From: a virus
Length of the DNA stretch: 32,082 nt
Strand: one strand, 5' to 3'
IMG/VR virus record: IMGVR_UViG_3300021963_000431
Coordinates: 1-32,082 of that record
Shown: positions 7,460-15,215 of the stretch, one piece after another
How positions within the stretch are numbered: the first letter of the stretch is position 1
Layout: each line of letters opens with the position of its first letter
Position numbers and translations under genes: made by a program
The notes under the pieces: model-generated
The model's input: the letters and a program-made list of their open reading frames with translations, nothing else
Told to the model about the DNA's origin: nothing
The model's database searches: none

Positions 7460-8434
7460 ATGGCAACATTAGCAGAAATTCGTGCGAAACTTCAAGAAGC
7501 ACAAAGCAAATCTTCAGGTCAGTCCACCGGCGGTGGCGACAACGCAATTTACCCACATTGGAACATGCAAGAAGGCAAGGAAGCCGTAGTGCGCTTCTTA
7601 CCCGATGGCAATCCTAACAACACATTCTTCTGGGTAGAACGTGCAATGATCAAATTGCCGTTTGCAGGTATCAAAGGCGAAACAGATTCACGTCCAGTTC
7701 AAGTGCAGGTCCCCTGCGTTGAAATGTATAACGATGGAACTGCATGTCCGATTCTGTCAGAGGTTCGTGGTTGGTTCAAGGACAAGAGCCTTGAAGAAAT
7801 GGGTCGTAAATATTGGAAGAAACGTTCATACATCTTCCAAGGTTTCGTTGTTGAAGATCCACTAAAAGAAGATACAACACCTGATAATCCTATCCGTAGA
7901 TTTATCATCGGTCCTCAAATCTATCAAATTATTCGTTCAGCATTGATGGATCCAGAGTTGGAAGAATTGCCAACTGATTACCTCCGCGGTGTAGATTTCC
8001 GTATCGCTAAAACTAGCAAAGGTGGTTTTGCAGATTACTCTACTTCAAAATGGAGTCGTCGTGAACGTGCCTTAACAGACATCGAAACTGCCGCTATTGA
8101 TGCTCACGGGTTGTTTAACCTAAGTGACTTCCTACCTAAGAAACCAACTGATGTTGAACTTAAGGTTATGAAGGAAATGTTCGAAGCATCAGTTGATGGT
8201 GAGGCATATGACATGGATCGTTGGGGTCAGTATTTCAAACCAGCAGGTATGAGTGCTGCCACAGGAGATCCTAACAAAGCCACTGCTAGACCCACTGTAG
8301 CAGATGATCAAGTAGACGACGAACCAGCACCAGTAGCTAAGGCTGCTCCGGCTGCTGCTCCGGCTGCATCTACTGAAAGCGCATCAAGGGCTCAAGATAT
8401 TCTTGCCAAGATTCGCGCTCGTCAAAACGGCTAA
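7460..8434 (+). CDS. 32: single-stranded DNA-binding protein gp32
   Basis: Encodes 324 residues; T4 gp32 has 301. It coats ssDNA and coordinates replication and recombination. The N-terminal helix with basic residues (MATLAEIRAKLQEAQSK) matches the cooperativity region. The aromatic-rich OB-fold core runs over about residues 30-250, including FFWVERAMIKL and YWKKRSY. The C-terminus (about 265-324) has an acidic patch (DDQVDDE), an Ala/Pro linker and a terminal helix. The usual zinc site appears reduced: C86 and C96 remain in CVEMYNDGTACPI but the last Cys of CPxC is Leu. A strong AAGGAGG ribosome site precedes the ATG. It leads the recombination module. Confidence 0.9.
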   Translation: MATLAEIRAKLQEAQSKSSGQSTGGGDNAIYPHWNMQEGKEAVVRFLPDGNPNNTFFWVERAMIKLPFAGIKGETDSRPVQVQVPCVEMYNDGTACPILSEVRGWFKDKSLEEMGRKYWKKRSYIFQGFVVEDPLKEDTTPDNPIRRFIIGPQIYQIIRSALMDPELEELPTDYLRGVDFRIAKTSKGGFADYSTSKWSRRERALTDIETAAIDAHGLFNLSDFLPKKPTDVELKVMKEMFEASVDGEAYDMDRWGQYFKPAGMSAATGDPNKATARPTVADDQVDDEPAPVAKAAPAAAPAASTESASRAQDILAKIRARQNG

Positions 8435-8443
8435 TACTAAACA

Positions 8444-8468
8444 AGAGTGCGAGCAAGTCTCGCACTCT
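8444..8468 (+). promoter_or_regulatory. intergenic hairpin after gene 32
   Basis: AGAGTGCGAG and CTCGCACTCT form a perfect 10-bp stem with a CAAGT loop, starting 10 bases after the gene 32 stop. There is no T run, so it is not a classical terminator. It may protect the gene 32 mRNA 3' end or lower read-through into the next genes. Confidence 0.7.
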
Positions 8469-8491
8469 CTCATCACTACAGGAGATTAAAA

Positions 8492-8698
8492 ATGGCAAGA
8501 GCAGTAAAAATCAACGAGAACTTTTCTCTAAGTTATAACAGTCGCGAAGATCAATCCGGCGACACAGTAGCGGATATTGATATTAGATTTGACAATCCTA
8601 AAGACAGCGATGTTATTATTACTAGATTGAATACATGGTTGCAGGCAATCGGCAGACAGGATATCGAAGTCATTCCAAGAATGCCAAAGGTGAAATAA
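8492..8698 (+). CDS. small conserved protein between gp32 and UvsX
   Basis: Encodes 68 residues from the ATG at 8492, which has GGAGA 7-11 bases upstream; a GTG at 8447 in frame falls inside the hairpin and is rejected. The protein is soluble with a strand-rich first half (FSLSYNSRED, DIDIRFDN) and a helix (IITRLNTWLQAIG). I recognise the general pattern from small marine T4-like proteins beside gene 32, but no function is known. Its place in a recombination operon suggests a DNA-metabolism partner. Confidence 0.72.
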   Translation: MARAVKINENFSLSYNSREDQSGDTVADIDIRFDNPKDSDVIITRLNTWLQAIGRQDIEVIPRMPKVK

Positions 8699-8699
8699 T

Positions 8700-9779
8700 A
8701 TGGCCAAAGCATTTGATATTTCAAAATTTAGAAAGTCAATTACTAAGAATATTGAAGGTCTTAGTATTGGTTTTAATGACCCGACAGATTGGGTTTCGAC
8801 AGGTAATTACGCACTCAATTATCTAATCAGCGGCGACTTTCACAAAGGTGTTCCGCTAGGTAAAGTAACTGTGTTTGCCGGTGAATCTGGTGCTGGTAAA
8901 TCATATATCTGCTCAGGTAACCTTATTAAGGCAGCACAAGCACAGGGCATTTATCCTATCTTAATTGATACAGAAAATGCGCTCGACGAAGATTGGTTAA
9001 AAGCACTAGGTGTTGATACAGACGAAGATAAGTTGCTAAAACTTAACATGGCAATGATCGACGATGTGGCAAAGACTATTACAGAATTTGTTGCTGAATA
9101 CAAAGCAATGCCGGAAGAAACTCGCCCTAAGGTCTTGTTTATCCTTGATTCATTAGGTATGTTGTTAACTCCTACAGACGTTAATCAGTTTGAAGCAGGT
9201 GATTTGAAAGGTGACATGGGTCGTAAGCCTAAAGCACTAACAGCATTGGTTCGTAACTGTGTTAACATGTTTGGTTCTTTAAATATTGGCTTAGTCGCTA
9301 CTAATCACACATATGCATCGCAGGACATGTTTGATCCCGATGACAAGATCAGCGGCGGCCAGGGTTTTATCTATGCGTCTAGTATTGTAGTTGCTATGAA
9401 AAAACTCAAACTCAAAGAGGACGAGGATGGCAACAAGATTTCAGAAGTCAAAGGTATTCGTGCCGCATGTAAAATCATGAAAACACGTTATGCTAAACCT
9501 TTTGAAAGTGTTCAGGTTAAGATTCCATACGAAACAGGAATGAATCCTTACAGCGGATTGGTTGATCTTGCCGAAGGTAAAGGTATGCTTAAGAAAGATG
9601 GCAACCGACTTTCTTATGTTACCAGCGATGGTGAAATTCTTAAATTCTATCGTAAAGAGTGGGAACGCAATGAAGGCGGATGTCTAGATCAAGTAATGAC
9701 AGACATTTCAAATCATGGCGAAAAATCCGTTTCTGAGATAACTACTACAGTTGAACCTGAAACGGAGACCCAAGGATGA
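8700..9779 (+). CDS. uvsX: UvsX recombinase (RecA family)
   Basis: Encodes 359 residues; T4 UvsX has 391. It forms the presynaptic filament for strand invasion and recombination-dependent replication. Walker A is GESGAGKS (61-68). Walker B ends KVLFILD with D150. The segment VATNHTYASQ and GGQGFIYASSIVV carry the L1/L2 region of RecA-like folds. The C-terminus is acidic (TETQG preceded by Glu-rich residues), as in T4. The gene follows the 68-residue gene by one base and overlaps the next by ATGA, so expression with gp32 is coordinated. UvsY is two genes downstream. Confidence 0.96.
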   Translation: MAKAFDISKFRKSITKNIEGLSIGFNDPTDWVSTGNYALNYLISGDFHKGVPLGKVTVFAGESGAGKSYICSGNLIKAAQAQGIYPILIDTENALDEDWLKALGVDTDEDKLLKLNMAMIDDVAKTITEFVAEYKAMPEETRPKVLFILDSLGMLLTPTDVNQFEAGDLKGDMGRKPKALTALVRNCVNMFGSLNIGLVATNHTYASQDMFDPDDKISGGQGFIYASSIVVAMKKLKLKEDEDGNKISEVKGIRAACKIMKTRYAKPFESVQVKIPYETGMNPYSGLVDLAEGKGMLKKDGNRLSYVTSDGEILKFYRKEWERNEGGCLDQVMTDISNHGEKSVSEITTTVEPETETQG

Positions 9780-10015
9780 AAGACGATTTAATAGCCGATC
9801 TATGGAATTCAGTTGTAGAACACATTCCAGAAAAAGCAAGAAAAGATGTAGCTTACGATTTTATCAATACGCTACTTGATTATGGTATTAAAGATACAAT
9901 ATTAGAAAATCTACTTGGAGTAGATCCGTATCTCGACGATGCTATAAACTATGCCATCGACGGCGAAGAAATTGAGGAAGAAGAAGACTACGACAGATAT
10001 GAAGATGAGGATTAA
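9776..10015 (+). CDS. small acidic protein of unknown function
   Basis: Encodes 79 residues. It starts within the uvsX stop (ATGA overlap), and CAAGGATG supplies a close ribosome site, so translation is coupled. The first 55 residues are helical, and the last 20 are nearly all Glu, Asp and Tyr (EEIEEEEDYDRYEDED). Such a tail could mimic DNA or bind a basic partner. No family is recognised. Its place between UvsX and UvsY suggests a recombination accessory role. Confidence 0.7.
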   Translation: MKDDLIADLWNSVVEHIPEKARKDVAYDFINTLLDYGIKDTILENLLGVDPYLDDAINYAIDGEEIEEEEDYDRYEDED

Positions 10016-10471
10016 ATGAATTGGTATGATCGAGTTTCGAAGGATATTTCAAATATTCCTGATGCCGTAGCGTATTATGAGGCTGAATTACTAGCAGCAA
10101 AAACAGATGCTCGCATAGCGGGAAACCTTGAAAAAGCCGCTGCAAATATGCCAGGTATTGTAGAAAATCGATTTAATCAACTTCAAGAGATCGAAGCAAT
10201 ATTAGAGTATCTTAATATTGAACTTCGTAGACTTCGTAGTCAACACTTTCGTAAGTATCTTGAAAACTATCAACGTCAGTTAAGCTCTAGAGATTGTGAA
10301 AAATTTGTAGAAGGCGAAGCTGACGTTGTAGATTTTGAAAAAATTATCAACGATTTCGCTCTGCTAAGAAATAAATGGCTAGGCATTATTAAAGCCTTAG
10401 ACATTAAACAATGGCAAATTTCTAATATTGTTAAACTTAGAACATCAGGATTAGAGGACGCTACTCTTTAA
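10016..10471 (+). CDS. uvsY: UvsY-like recombination mediator
   Basis: Encodes 151 residues; T4 UvsY has 137. UvsY helps UvsX displace gp32 from ssDNA. The protein is all-helical. Its middle (LNIELRRLRSQHFRKYLENY) corresponds to the basic KARLDYY part of T4 UvsY, and its end (LLRNKWLGIIKALDIKQWQISNIVKLR in part) follows the same spacing as the WGILLDFCSGALDAIKSRG helix. It starts one base after the acidic protein's stop with GAGGAT as ribosome site. The operon gp32-UvsX-UvsY supports the call. Sequence match is weak, so it rests partly on context. Confidence 0.7.
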   Translation: MNWYDRVSKDISNIPDAVAYYEAELLAAKTDARIAGNLEKAAANMPGIVENRFNQLQEIEAILEYLNIELRRLRSQHFRKYLENYQRQLSSRDCEKFVEGEADVVDFEKIINDFALLRNKWLGIIKALDIKQWQISNIVKLRTSGLEDATL

Positions 10472-11078
10472 TCCAATGCCATGTTGCCCACGACCATTGC
10501 GGTAGTGGGCTTTTGTTTGGAAATGCAGACATCATTCTATTCCAGCACTGTGTTTCTAATCTTCCGTATTTTCTTTTCAATTCAACAGCAAGATTGCTCT
10601 TAATTAGAAGTTGTCCGTTTGGATTTAAATTGTCCATGCAACATTGATATAATTCTTTCCAATCGTCAGACGACCATTCTTCATTAAGTTCGAATGTTGT
10701 TCGGATCATTATAATGCAATCCCAAGGACCCTTGGGAATATTCTTATCATAGTTAGGAAATAAACCGAATTCGGTCATATTCAATCCTGCATCTCTATGA
10801 AACGGTTCCAATGACTTGGATGTTCTTCCAAAATACGTTCCTAGATATTCGTGATTATGATATTTAGAGATTGATCCAAAATGTCCTAGTCCTGCACCGA
10901 TGTCTAAAATCTTTTGATTAGTTTTTTCTTTTAAGTTTAATAGGTCAAATAATTCTAATTTTTCTATAAGAAATTGATCTTCGTCGAGATATTTGATCCA
11001 TTCGGTCATGCCGAGAGTCTCAGCTAATTTTTTTTGCTGATCAATTCTACAGACAGTTTTTGCTAGATCTAATTCCAC
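10461..11078 (-). CDS. class I SAM-dependent methyltransferase
   Basis: Encodes about 205 residues. The SAM-binding motif is ILDIGAGLGHFG, with an acidic residue at the end of the next strand replaced by a Tyr-rich segment. A later strand reads DCIIMIRTTFE, and NPNGQLLIKS is the typical post-motif III turn. Two starts are possible. The GTG at 11078 is preceded by GGAG 5 bases upstream; the TTG at 11096 has no ribosome site and would lie upstream of the mRNA start predicted from the GGTAAATA motif, so the GTG is chosen. The gene converges with uvsY, overlapping it by 11 bases. Its substrate is unknown; neighbours point to sugars. Confidence 0.78.
   Translation of the reverse strand: MELDLAKTVCRIDQQKKLAETLGMTEWIKYLDEDQFLIEKLELFDLLNLKEKTNQKILDIGAGLGHFGSISKYHNHEYLGTYFGRTSKSLEPFHRDAGLNMTEFGLFPNYDKNIPKGPWDCIIMIRTTFELNEEWSSDDWKELYQCCMDNLNPNGQLLIKSNLAVELKRKYGRLETQCWNRMMSAFPNKSPLPQWSWATWHWIKE
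10486..10514 (+). terminator. terminator of the recombination operon
   Basis: GCCCAC-G-ACC and GGT-A-GTGGGC form a stem with one mismatch and an ATTGC loop, followed by TTTTG. It lies 15 bases past the uvsY stop and inside the 3' coding end of the convergent methyltransferase gene. Confidence 0.8.
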
Positions 11079-11096
11079 ACAGTCTCCAAGTTTCAA

Positions 11097-11104
11097 TATT
11101 TACC
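11097..11104 (-). promoter_or_regulatory. putative late promoter of the methyltransferase gene
   Basis: On the minus strand GGTAAATA lies so that T4 geometry puts the mRNA start near 11091, 13 bases before the GTG start and just before its GGAG site. Only six of eight bases fit the consensus. Confidence 0.4.
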
Positions 11105-11116
11105 ATTATCTGGGTA

Positions 11117-11124
11117 GATAAATA
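11117..11124 (+). promoter_or_regulatory. putative T4-type late promoter (GATAAATA)
   Basis: GATAAATA differs from TATAAATA at one base and lies exactly 5 bases before the ATG at 11130. No ribosome site is present. It drives the rightward glycan genes. Confidence 0.65.
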
Positions 11125-11129
11125 TTCAC

Positions 11130-11891
11130 ATGAACAAAATCGTATTAGTTACAGGTGGATTCGACCCACTACACTCAGGGCACATTGCCTATTTCAAAGC
11201 AGCTAAAGCACTAGGCGATATTTTAATTGTTGGAGTAAATTCAGATGCATGGTTAACTCGCAAGAAAGGTGCACCATTTATGCCTTACAAAGAACGTGCA
11301 AGTATTGTAAGGAATATCGTTGGCGTTGATTTTGTTATAGATTTTAACGACAACGACGGTAGTGCTAAAAATGCTATCCAGATGGTTCGACAAAGTTATC
11401 CTAGCGATAAAATTATTTTTGCGAATGGTGGCGATCGAACTGATAAAAATATTCCAGAAATGGATATCGACGATGACAATTTAGAATTTGTTTTTGGCGT
11501 TGGCGGCTTCGATAAAGCAAATTCTAGCTCGTGGATACTACAAGAATGGAAAGCACCAAAGACTGAACGTCCGTGGGGATATTATCGTATACTGCATGAA
11601 GTTCCAGGAATGAAAGTTAAAGAACTTACAGTCAATCCGGGTAAGAGTCTAAGTATGCAGCGTCACTATCATCGTGCAGAGTATTGGATTGTCAGCGAAG
11701 GACGAGCAGTGGTTAACAGCATGATGCCAGGCGGCTATTCGTTACCTTCAACTGAGTTAGCATTACACGAAGAATATAAAGTTCCAGTAAACGAATGGCA
11801 TCAGCTGACTAATCCGCATACTGAACCTGTAAAGATTGTAGAAATACAATACGGAGAACGATGCGAAGAAGAGGATATAGAAAGAAAATGA
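11130..11891 (+). CDS. cytidylyltransferase-like / type II PMI-like cupin fusion
   Basis: Encodes 253 residues in two domains. Residues 1-140 are a nucleotidyltransferase of the TagD/RfaE2 type: GGFDPLHSGH with the HxGH signature (H15, H18) and the NSSSW segment for the later substrate motif. These enzymes join CMP or AMP to a phosphorylated polyol or sugar. Residues 147-253 are a cupin like the C-terminal half of type II mannose-6-phosphate isomerase: ERPWGYYRIL, metal ligands in QRHYHRAEYW and WHQLTNP. One protein would therefore isomerise or bind a sugar and activate it. The next gene overlaps by ATGA. Confidence 0.88.
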   Translation: MNKIVLVTGGFDPLHSGHIAYFKAAKALGDILIVGVNSDAWLTRKKGAPFMPYKERASIVRNIVGVDFVIDFNDNDGSAKNAIQMVRQSYPSDKIIFANGGDRTDKNIPEMDIDDDNLEFVFGVGGFDKANSSSWILQEWKAPKTERPWGYYRILHEVPGMKVKELTVNPGKSLSMQRHYHRAEYWIVSEGRAVVNSMMPGGYSLPSTELALHEEYKVPVNEWHQLTNPHTEPVKIVEIQYGERCEEEDIERK

Positions 11892-12559
11892 AAGTATTTG
11901 TTGGTTACGATATCAGAGAAGATGTTGCGTTTCAAGTATGCGAATACAGCATAACAAAACATCAACCAGATGCAGATGTTATTCCTCTCAAGCAAAAAGA
12001 ATTAAGAGAAAGCGGTCTGTATACTAGAGCCGTTGACCCGTTAAGCTCTACTGAATTTACTTTTACTAGATTCCTAGTTCCTTACCTTTCTGACTATAAA
12101 GGATGGGCAGTATTTGTCGACTGCGATTTTGTATTTGTAGACGATGTTGCAAAATTATTTGAACAGGCCGATGATCGATATGCAGTAATGGTAGTGCAAC
12201 ATGATTACACTCCTAAAGAAAGCATTAAGATGGATGGCTGCAAACAGTTGCCTTATCCTAGAAAAAATTGGAGCTCTACCATATTGTGGAACTGCGGGCA
12301 TCCGTCAAATAAACAAATTACCCCGGACGTAGTTAATACTCAAACAGGACAATATCTACACAGATTCCAATGGCTTAAGGATGAGGAAATCGGAAACTTA
12401 AAACCTGAATGGAATTGGTTAGTAGGATGGTATCAAGAACCGCAAGACGGTTCTCCTAAAGCATTGCACTATACCGAAGGCGGTCCATGGTTTAAAGATT
12501 ATCGCAGATGCGACTATCATAAAGTGTGGAAAAAATATCTTAAAGAAATGTTAAAATGA
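11888..12559 (+). CDS. GT8-like glycosyltransferase
   Basis: Encodes 223 residues from the ATG at 11888, which overlaps the previous stop as ATGA; an upstream ATG at 11861 lies inside the cupin gene and is less likely. The fold is GT-A: start MKVFVGYDIRED, nucleotide-sugar DxD at D78-C79-D80 in VFVDCDFVF, and a late HYTEGGPWF that matches the HxxGxxKPW end-motif of GT8 enzymes. It transfers a hexose from a nucleotide donor to an unknown acceptor. It lies between the activating fusion enzyme and a paralogue series, so a shared glycan is likely. Confidence 0.82.
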   Translation: MKVFVGYDIREDVAFQVCEYSITKHQPDADVIPLKQKELRESGLYTRAVDPLSSTEFTFTRFLVPYLSDYKGWAVFVDCDFVFVDDVAKLFEQADDRYAVMVVQHDYTPKESIKMDGCKQLPYPRKNWSSTILWNCGHPSNKQITPDVVNTQTGQYLHRFQWLKDEEIGNLKPEWNWLVGWYQEPQDGSPKALHYTEGGPWFKDYRRCDYHKVWKKYLKEMLK

Positions 12560-13359
12560 GCAAATGGATATTCCTTAGTAAGGGAAAAGAAGACGATTAC
12601 ATAAATTTGTTCGCATCAGGCTGCGGCGAAAAACCAGTTGATCCTGCAACATTCGATCCAGAAGAAGGTAATGATCCTGTTGTATTAAGAGGAATTCTTA
12701 AAAAAAGAATAATTAAAAAATGTCTTAATATCGGCAGAACATTTTATTATGTAGATACAGGTTATTTTGGAAACGAAAGAACCTTAACTAATCCCAATGG
12801 ATGGAAGTATTGGCACAGGATAGTGAAAAACGATTTACAACATCACAATATCATTCAAAGACCCGACGATCGGTTTAAACATTTTAATAAAAAATTTAAT
12901 CCTTGGAAAAAGAGCGGAAGAAAAATATTAATAGCTAAACCAGACGAAAAGCCTATGAAATACTATGGGCTTGAATTAGATCAATGGGTTGAAGATACTA
13001 TAAATGAAATTAAAAAATATACTGATAGACCGATTGAAGTAAGAGACCGAGCTAAACAAAGAATTGATCGAGTGGTTCATAATACTTTACAAGAAGCATT
13101 AGATGATGATGTATTTGCTTTGGTTACATTCAATAGTGTAGCTGCGATTGAAAGTGTATTTCATGGTATACCTGCATTTACGCTTTCGCCAACACATGCC
13201 GCTAGTCCTGTAACATTGCAAGATCTGAGTAAAATAGAAACTCCTTATTATCCAGACAAAGACAAATTATATGCATGGGGGTGTCACCTTGCATACGGCC
13301 AATTTCATGTTAGCGAACTAAGAAATGGAAAAGCAAAAGAGATGTTAGAAAATGAATGA
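12556..13359 (+). CDS. KpsC/GT-B-like glycan enzyme, paralogue A
   Basis: Encodes 267 residues. It shares with four other genes here an order of motifs: RTFYYVDTGYFGN, WHRIVKNDLQHHN, a strand KILIAKP, then FALVTFNSVAAIESVFHGIPAF and LAYGQF. The NSVAAIESVFHGIP block is like the C-terminal donor-binding half of Kdo-transferases of the KpsC type. The usual R-x-HP signature is replaced by EVRDRAKQ, so activity may differ. It overlaps the GT8-like gene by ATGA and the next paralogue by 8 bases. Capsule or LPS sugar transfer is inferred. Confidence 0.65.
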   Translation: MSKWIFLSKGKEDDYINLFASGCGEKPVDPATFDPEEGNDPVVLRGILKKRIIKKCLNIGRTFYYVDTGYFGNERTLTNPNGWKYWHRIVKNDLQHHNIIQRPDDRFKHFNKKFNPWKKSGRKILIAKPDEKPMKYYGLELDQWVEDTINEIKKYTDRPIEVRDRAKQRIDRVVHNTLQEALDDDVFALVTFNSVAAIESVFHGIPAFTLSPTHAASPVTLQDLSKIETPYYPDKDKLYAWGCHLAYGQFHVSELRNGKAKEMLENE

Positions 13360-14149
13360 TGAATCAATAGAAAATTTTTTATCTATAGGATCTGGTAATG
13401 TTGTAACAGCAGACAGCGAAGATACATCTAAACCTTTAGTTTTAAGAGGTGTCATTAAAAAAGATCACATATATAAATGCATCGAAACTAATAGAGACTA
13501 TTACTATGTAGATACTGGATATCTTGGAAATTTTCCTAGCCCAGGAAATACTTCGGGTAAAAAGAAATGGCATAGAATTGTTAAGAATGGCTTACAGCAT
13601 GATCAAACCTTTGATGTCCCAGACGACCGCTGGAAAGATCTAGTTAAACAAGATCCGAGATTAAAGTGGACTGGTTGGAAAAATCATAATAAAAAAATAT
13701 TATTAGTAATGCCTAATCCTAAGGCCTGTAAATTTTACGATGTCGATTATGACAAGTGGGTTGAGGAAACTACTAATCAAATTAAAGAAAATATCGATCT
13801 TCCTATAGAAGTAAGAGTCAAAGGCAGCAGAAGCTATAGAAATAATGAATATTCTATATACGATGCATTTGATAGCGGAGTATATGCTACTGTGGCGTTT
13901 AATAGTATTGCAGCTCTTGAATCTGTTCTTTACGGAATTCCGGCCTTTGTATCTGTTCCATGCGCAGCAACACCGTTAGCTAGTTACGATTTAACACAGT
14001 TAAAAAATCCTTTTAGGCCTAGCGAAGAACAAATTTTAAAACATTGTCGATCTATAGCATACGGACAATTTACATTAGAGGAAATCTCCAGCGGAGTTGC
14101 TTGGAGAATTATTAACAGGTATACTTATGAAACTTCTATTAAACGATAA
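13352..14149 (+). CDS. KpsC/GT-B-like glycan enzyme, paralogue B
   Basis: Encodes 265 residues and is the nearest relative of paralogue A. It has DYYYVDTGYLGN, WHRIVKNGLQHD, KILLVMP, ATVAFNSIAALESVLYGIPAF and IAYGQF in the same order and spacing. As in A, the R-x-HP site is lost (EVRVKGSR). The first 40 residues are variable. The two genes probably arose by tandem duplication followed by long divergence. It overlaps both neighbours, so the series is translated as one unit. Confidence 0.65.
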   Translation: MNDESIENFLSIGSGNVVTADSEDTSKPLVLRGVIKKDHIYKCIETNRDYYYVDTGYLGNFPSPGNTSGKKKWHRIVKNGLQHDQTFDVPDDRWKDLVKQDPRLKWTGWKNHNKKILLVMPNPKACKFYDVDYDKWVEETTNQIKENIDLPIEVRVKGSRSYRNNEYSIYDAFDSGVYATVAFNSIAALESVLYGIPAFVSVPCAATPLASYDLTQLKNPFRPSEEQILKHCRSIAYGQFTLEEISSGVAWRIINRYTYETSIKR

Positions 14150-15215
14150 AGAGATATCCCATTTTCTAGTCAGTCAAATCGACCACCTTGGTGCTCTTAA
14201 ATTGTTATGGAAAAATGAAGAACACGCCGGTGAGGTTATCTCTTACGTTATCTTTGAAAAACAAAAACCTAAATATAATCTCGAGAAGATGCGTAAAAAA
14301 TTCAAAGATAAAATCAAAGGAGCGGTCGAAAGAGATCTTAAAAATTGGTGGGGCAATGCCAAGAATACGCTCGCCGAACGAAAACAAGTTTATTTCAAAT
14401 ACATCAATTCTAATCTAGATTACTTTATGAATAACCTTGGAGAAGATCGTGTATTCGAAATGTATAAGAACAGCTGGAAACAAAACTTTGTAAAAAGTGT
14501 TGGGTATCAGATCGATACAGATGCTGTGATGATCAGAAGAACGAAATTTAATAATCCTAAAGAAAATTGCTTAATTAGAAATACAGTAGGCAACGAGGGA
14601 TTATTGATTGAAAAAATCGACAACAGTTATCCATTCTGGTTCATAGATAGCGGTTATACTAATTTTGTCGAGCCTAACAAAAAATGGCATAGGGTAGTTC
14701 AAAATCATCTGCACTACGGAAAATATTTTGATGCTCCTCCCGATAGACTCGGTAACTTTAAAATATTTCCGAGACCGTGGAGAGAGGGTGGAGACAAAAT
14801 CTTAGTCATTGAGCCAGGACAATTTGCTGCCGGAATATTTCATGTAAACATAAAAGAATGGAAATATCAGGTCGAAGAGGAATTAAGAAAGTATACCGAT
14901 AAAAAAATCGTATTCAGAGAAAAGGCTCCTAAAAAACAAAGAGCACCGTTGTATAAACATCTGCTCGACGAAGATTATCATTGTGTTATAAGCATTAACT
15001 CTAATGCTGCTACAGAGGCAGTGTGGGCCGGAATTCCTATAATTACATTAGATCGACATATCACGAATCCAATCGCTAAGAATAGTCTGTCAGACATTAA
15101 TGATTTAGCAAGACCAAATATAGCTAACTGGTTATGTATGTTAAGTTATAGTCAATTTTCTTACGACGAGCTGATAGACGGAACTGCTATAAAACTTATA
15201 CAGAAATATGCATAA
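14127..15215 (+). CDS. KpsC/GT-B-like glycan enzyme with N-terminal extension, paralogue C
   Basis: Encodes 362 residues from the ATG at 14127 with AGGT upstream; a TTG at 14097 is in frame but lies deep in paralogue B. Residues 1-150 form a separate Lys-rich helical extension not seen in the others. The rest repeats the family order: PFWFIDSGY, WHRVVQNHLHYG, KILVIEP, CVISINSNAATEAVWAGIPIIT and LSYSQF. R-x-HP is replaced by VFREKAPK. The extension may bind a partner or membrane surface. Function is inferred from the family. Confidence 0.63.
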   Translation: MKLLLNDKEISHFLVSQIDHLGALKLLWKNEEHAGEVISYVIFEKQKPKYNLEKMRKKFKDKIKGAVERDLKNWWGNAKNTLAERKQVYFKYINSNLDYFMNNLGEDRVFEMYKNSWKQNFVKSVGYQIDTDAVMIRRTKFNNPKENCLIRNTVGNEGLLIEKIDNSYPFWFIDSGYTNFVEPNKKWHRVVQNHLHYGKYFDAPPDRLGNFKIFPRPWREGGDKILVIEPGQFAAGIFHVNIKEWKYQVEEELRKYTDKKIVFREKAPKKQRAPLYKHLLDEDYHCVISINSNAATEAVWAGIPIITLDRHITNPIAKNSLSDINDLARPNIANWLCMLSYSQFSYDELIDGTAIKLIQKYA

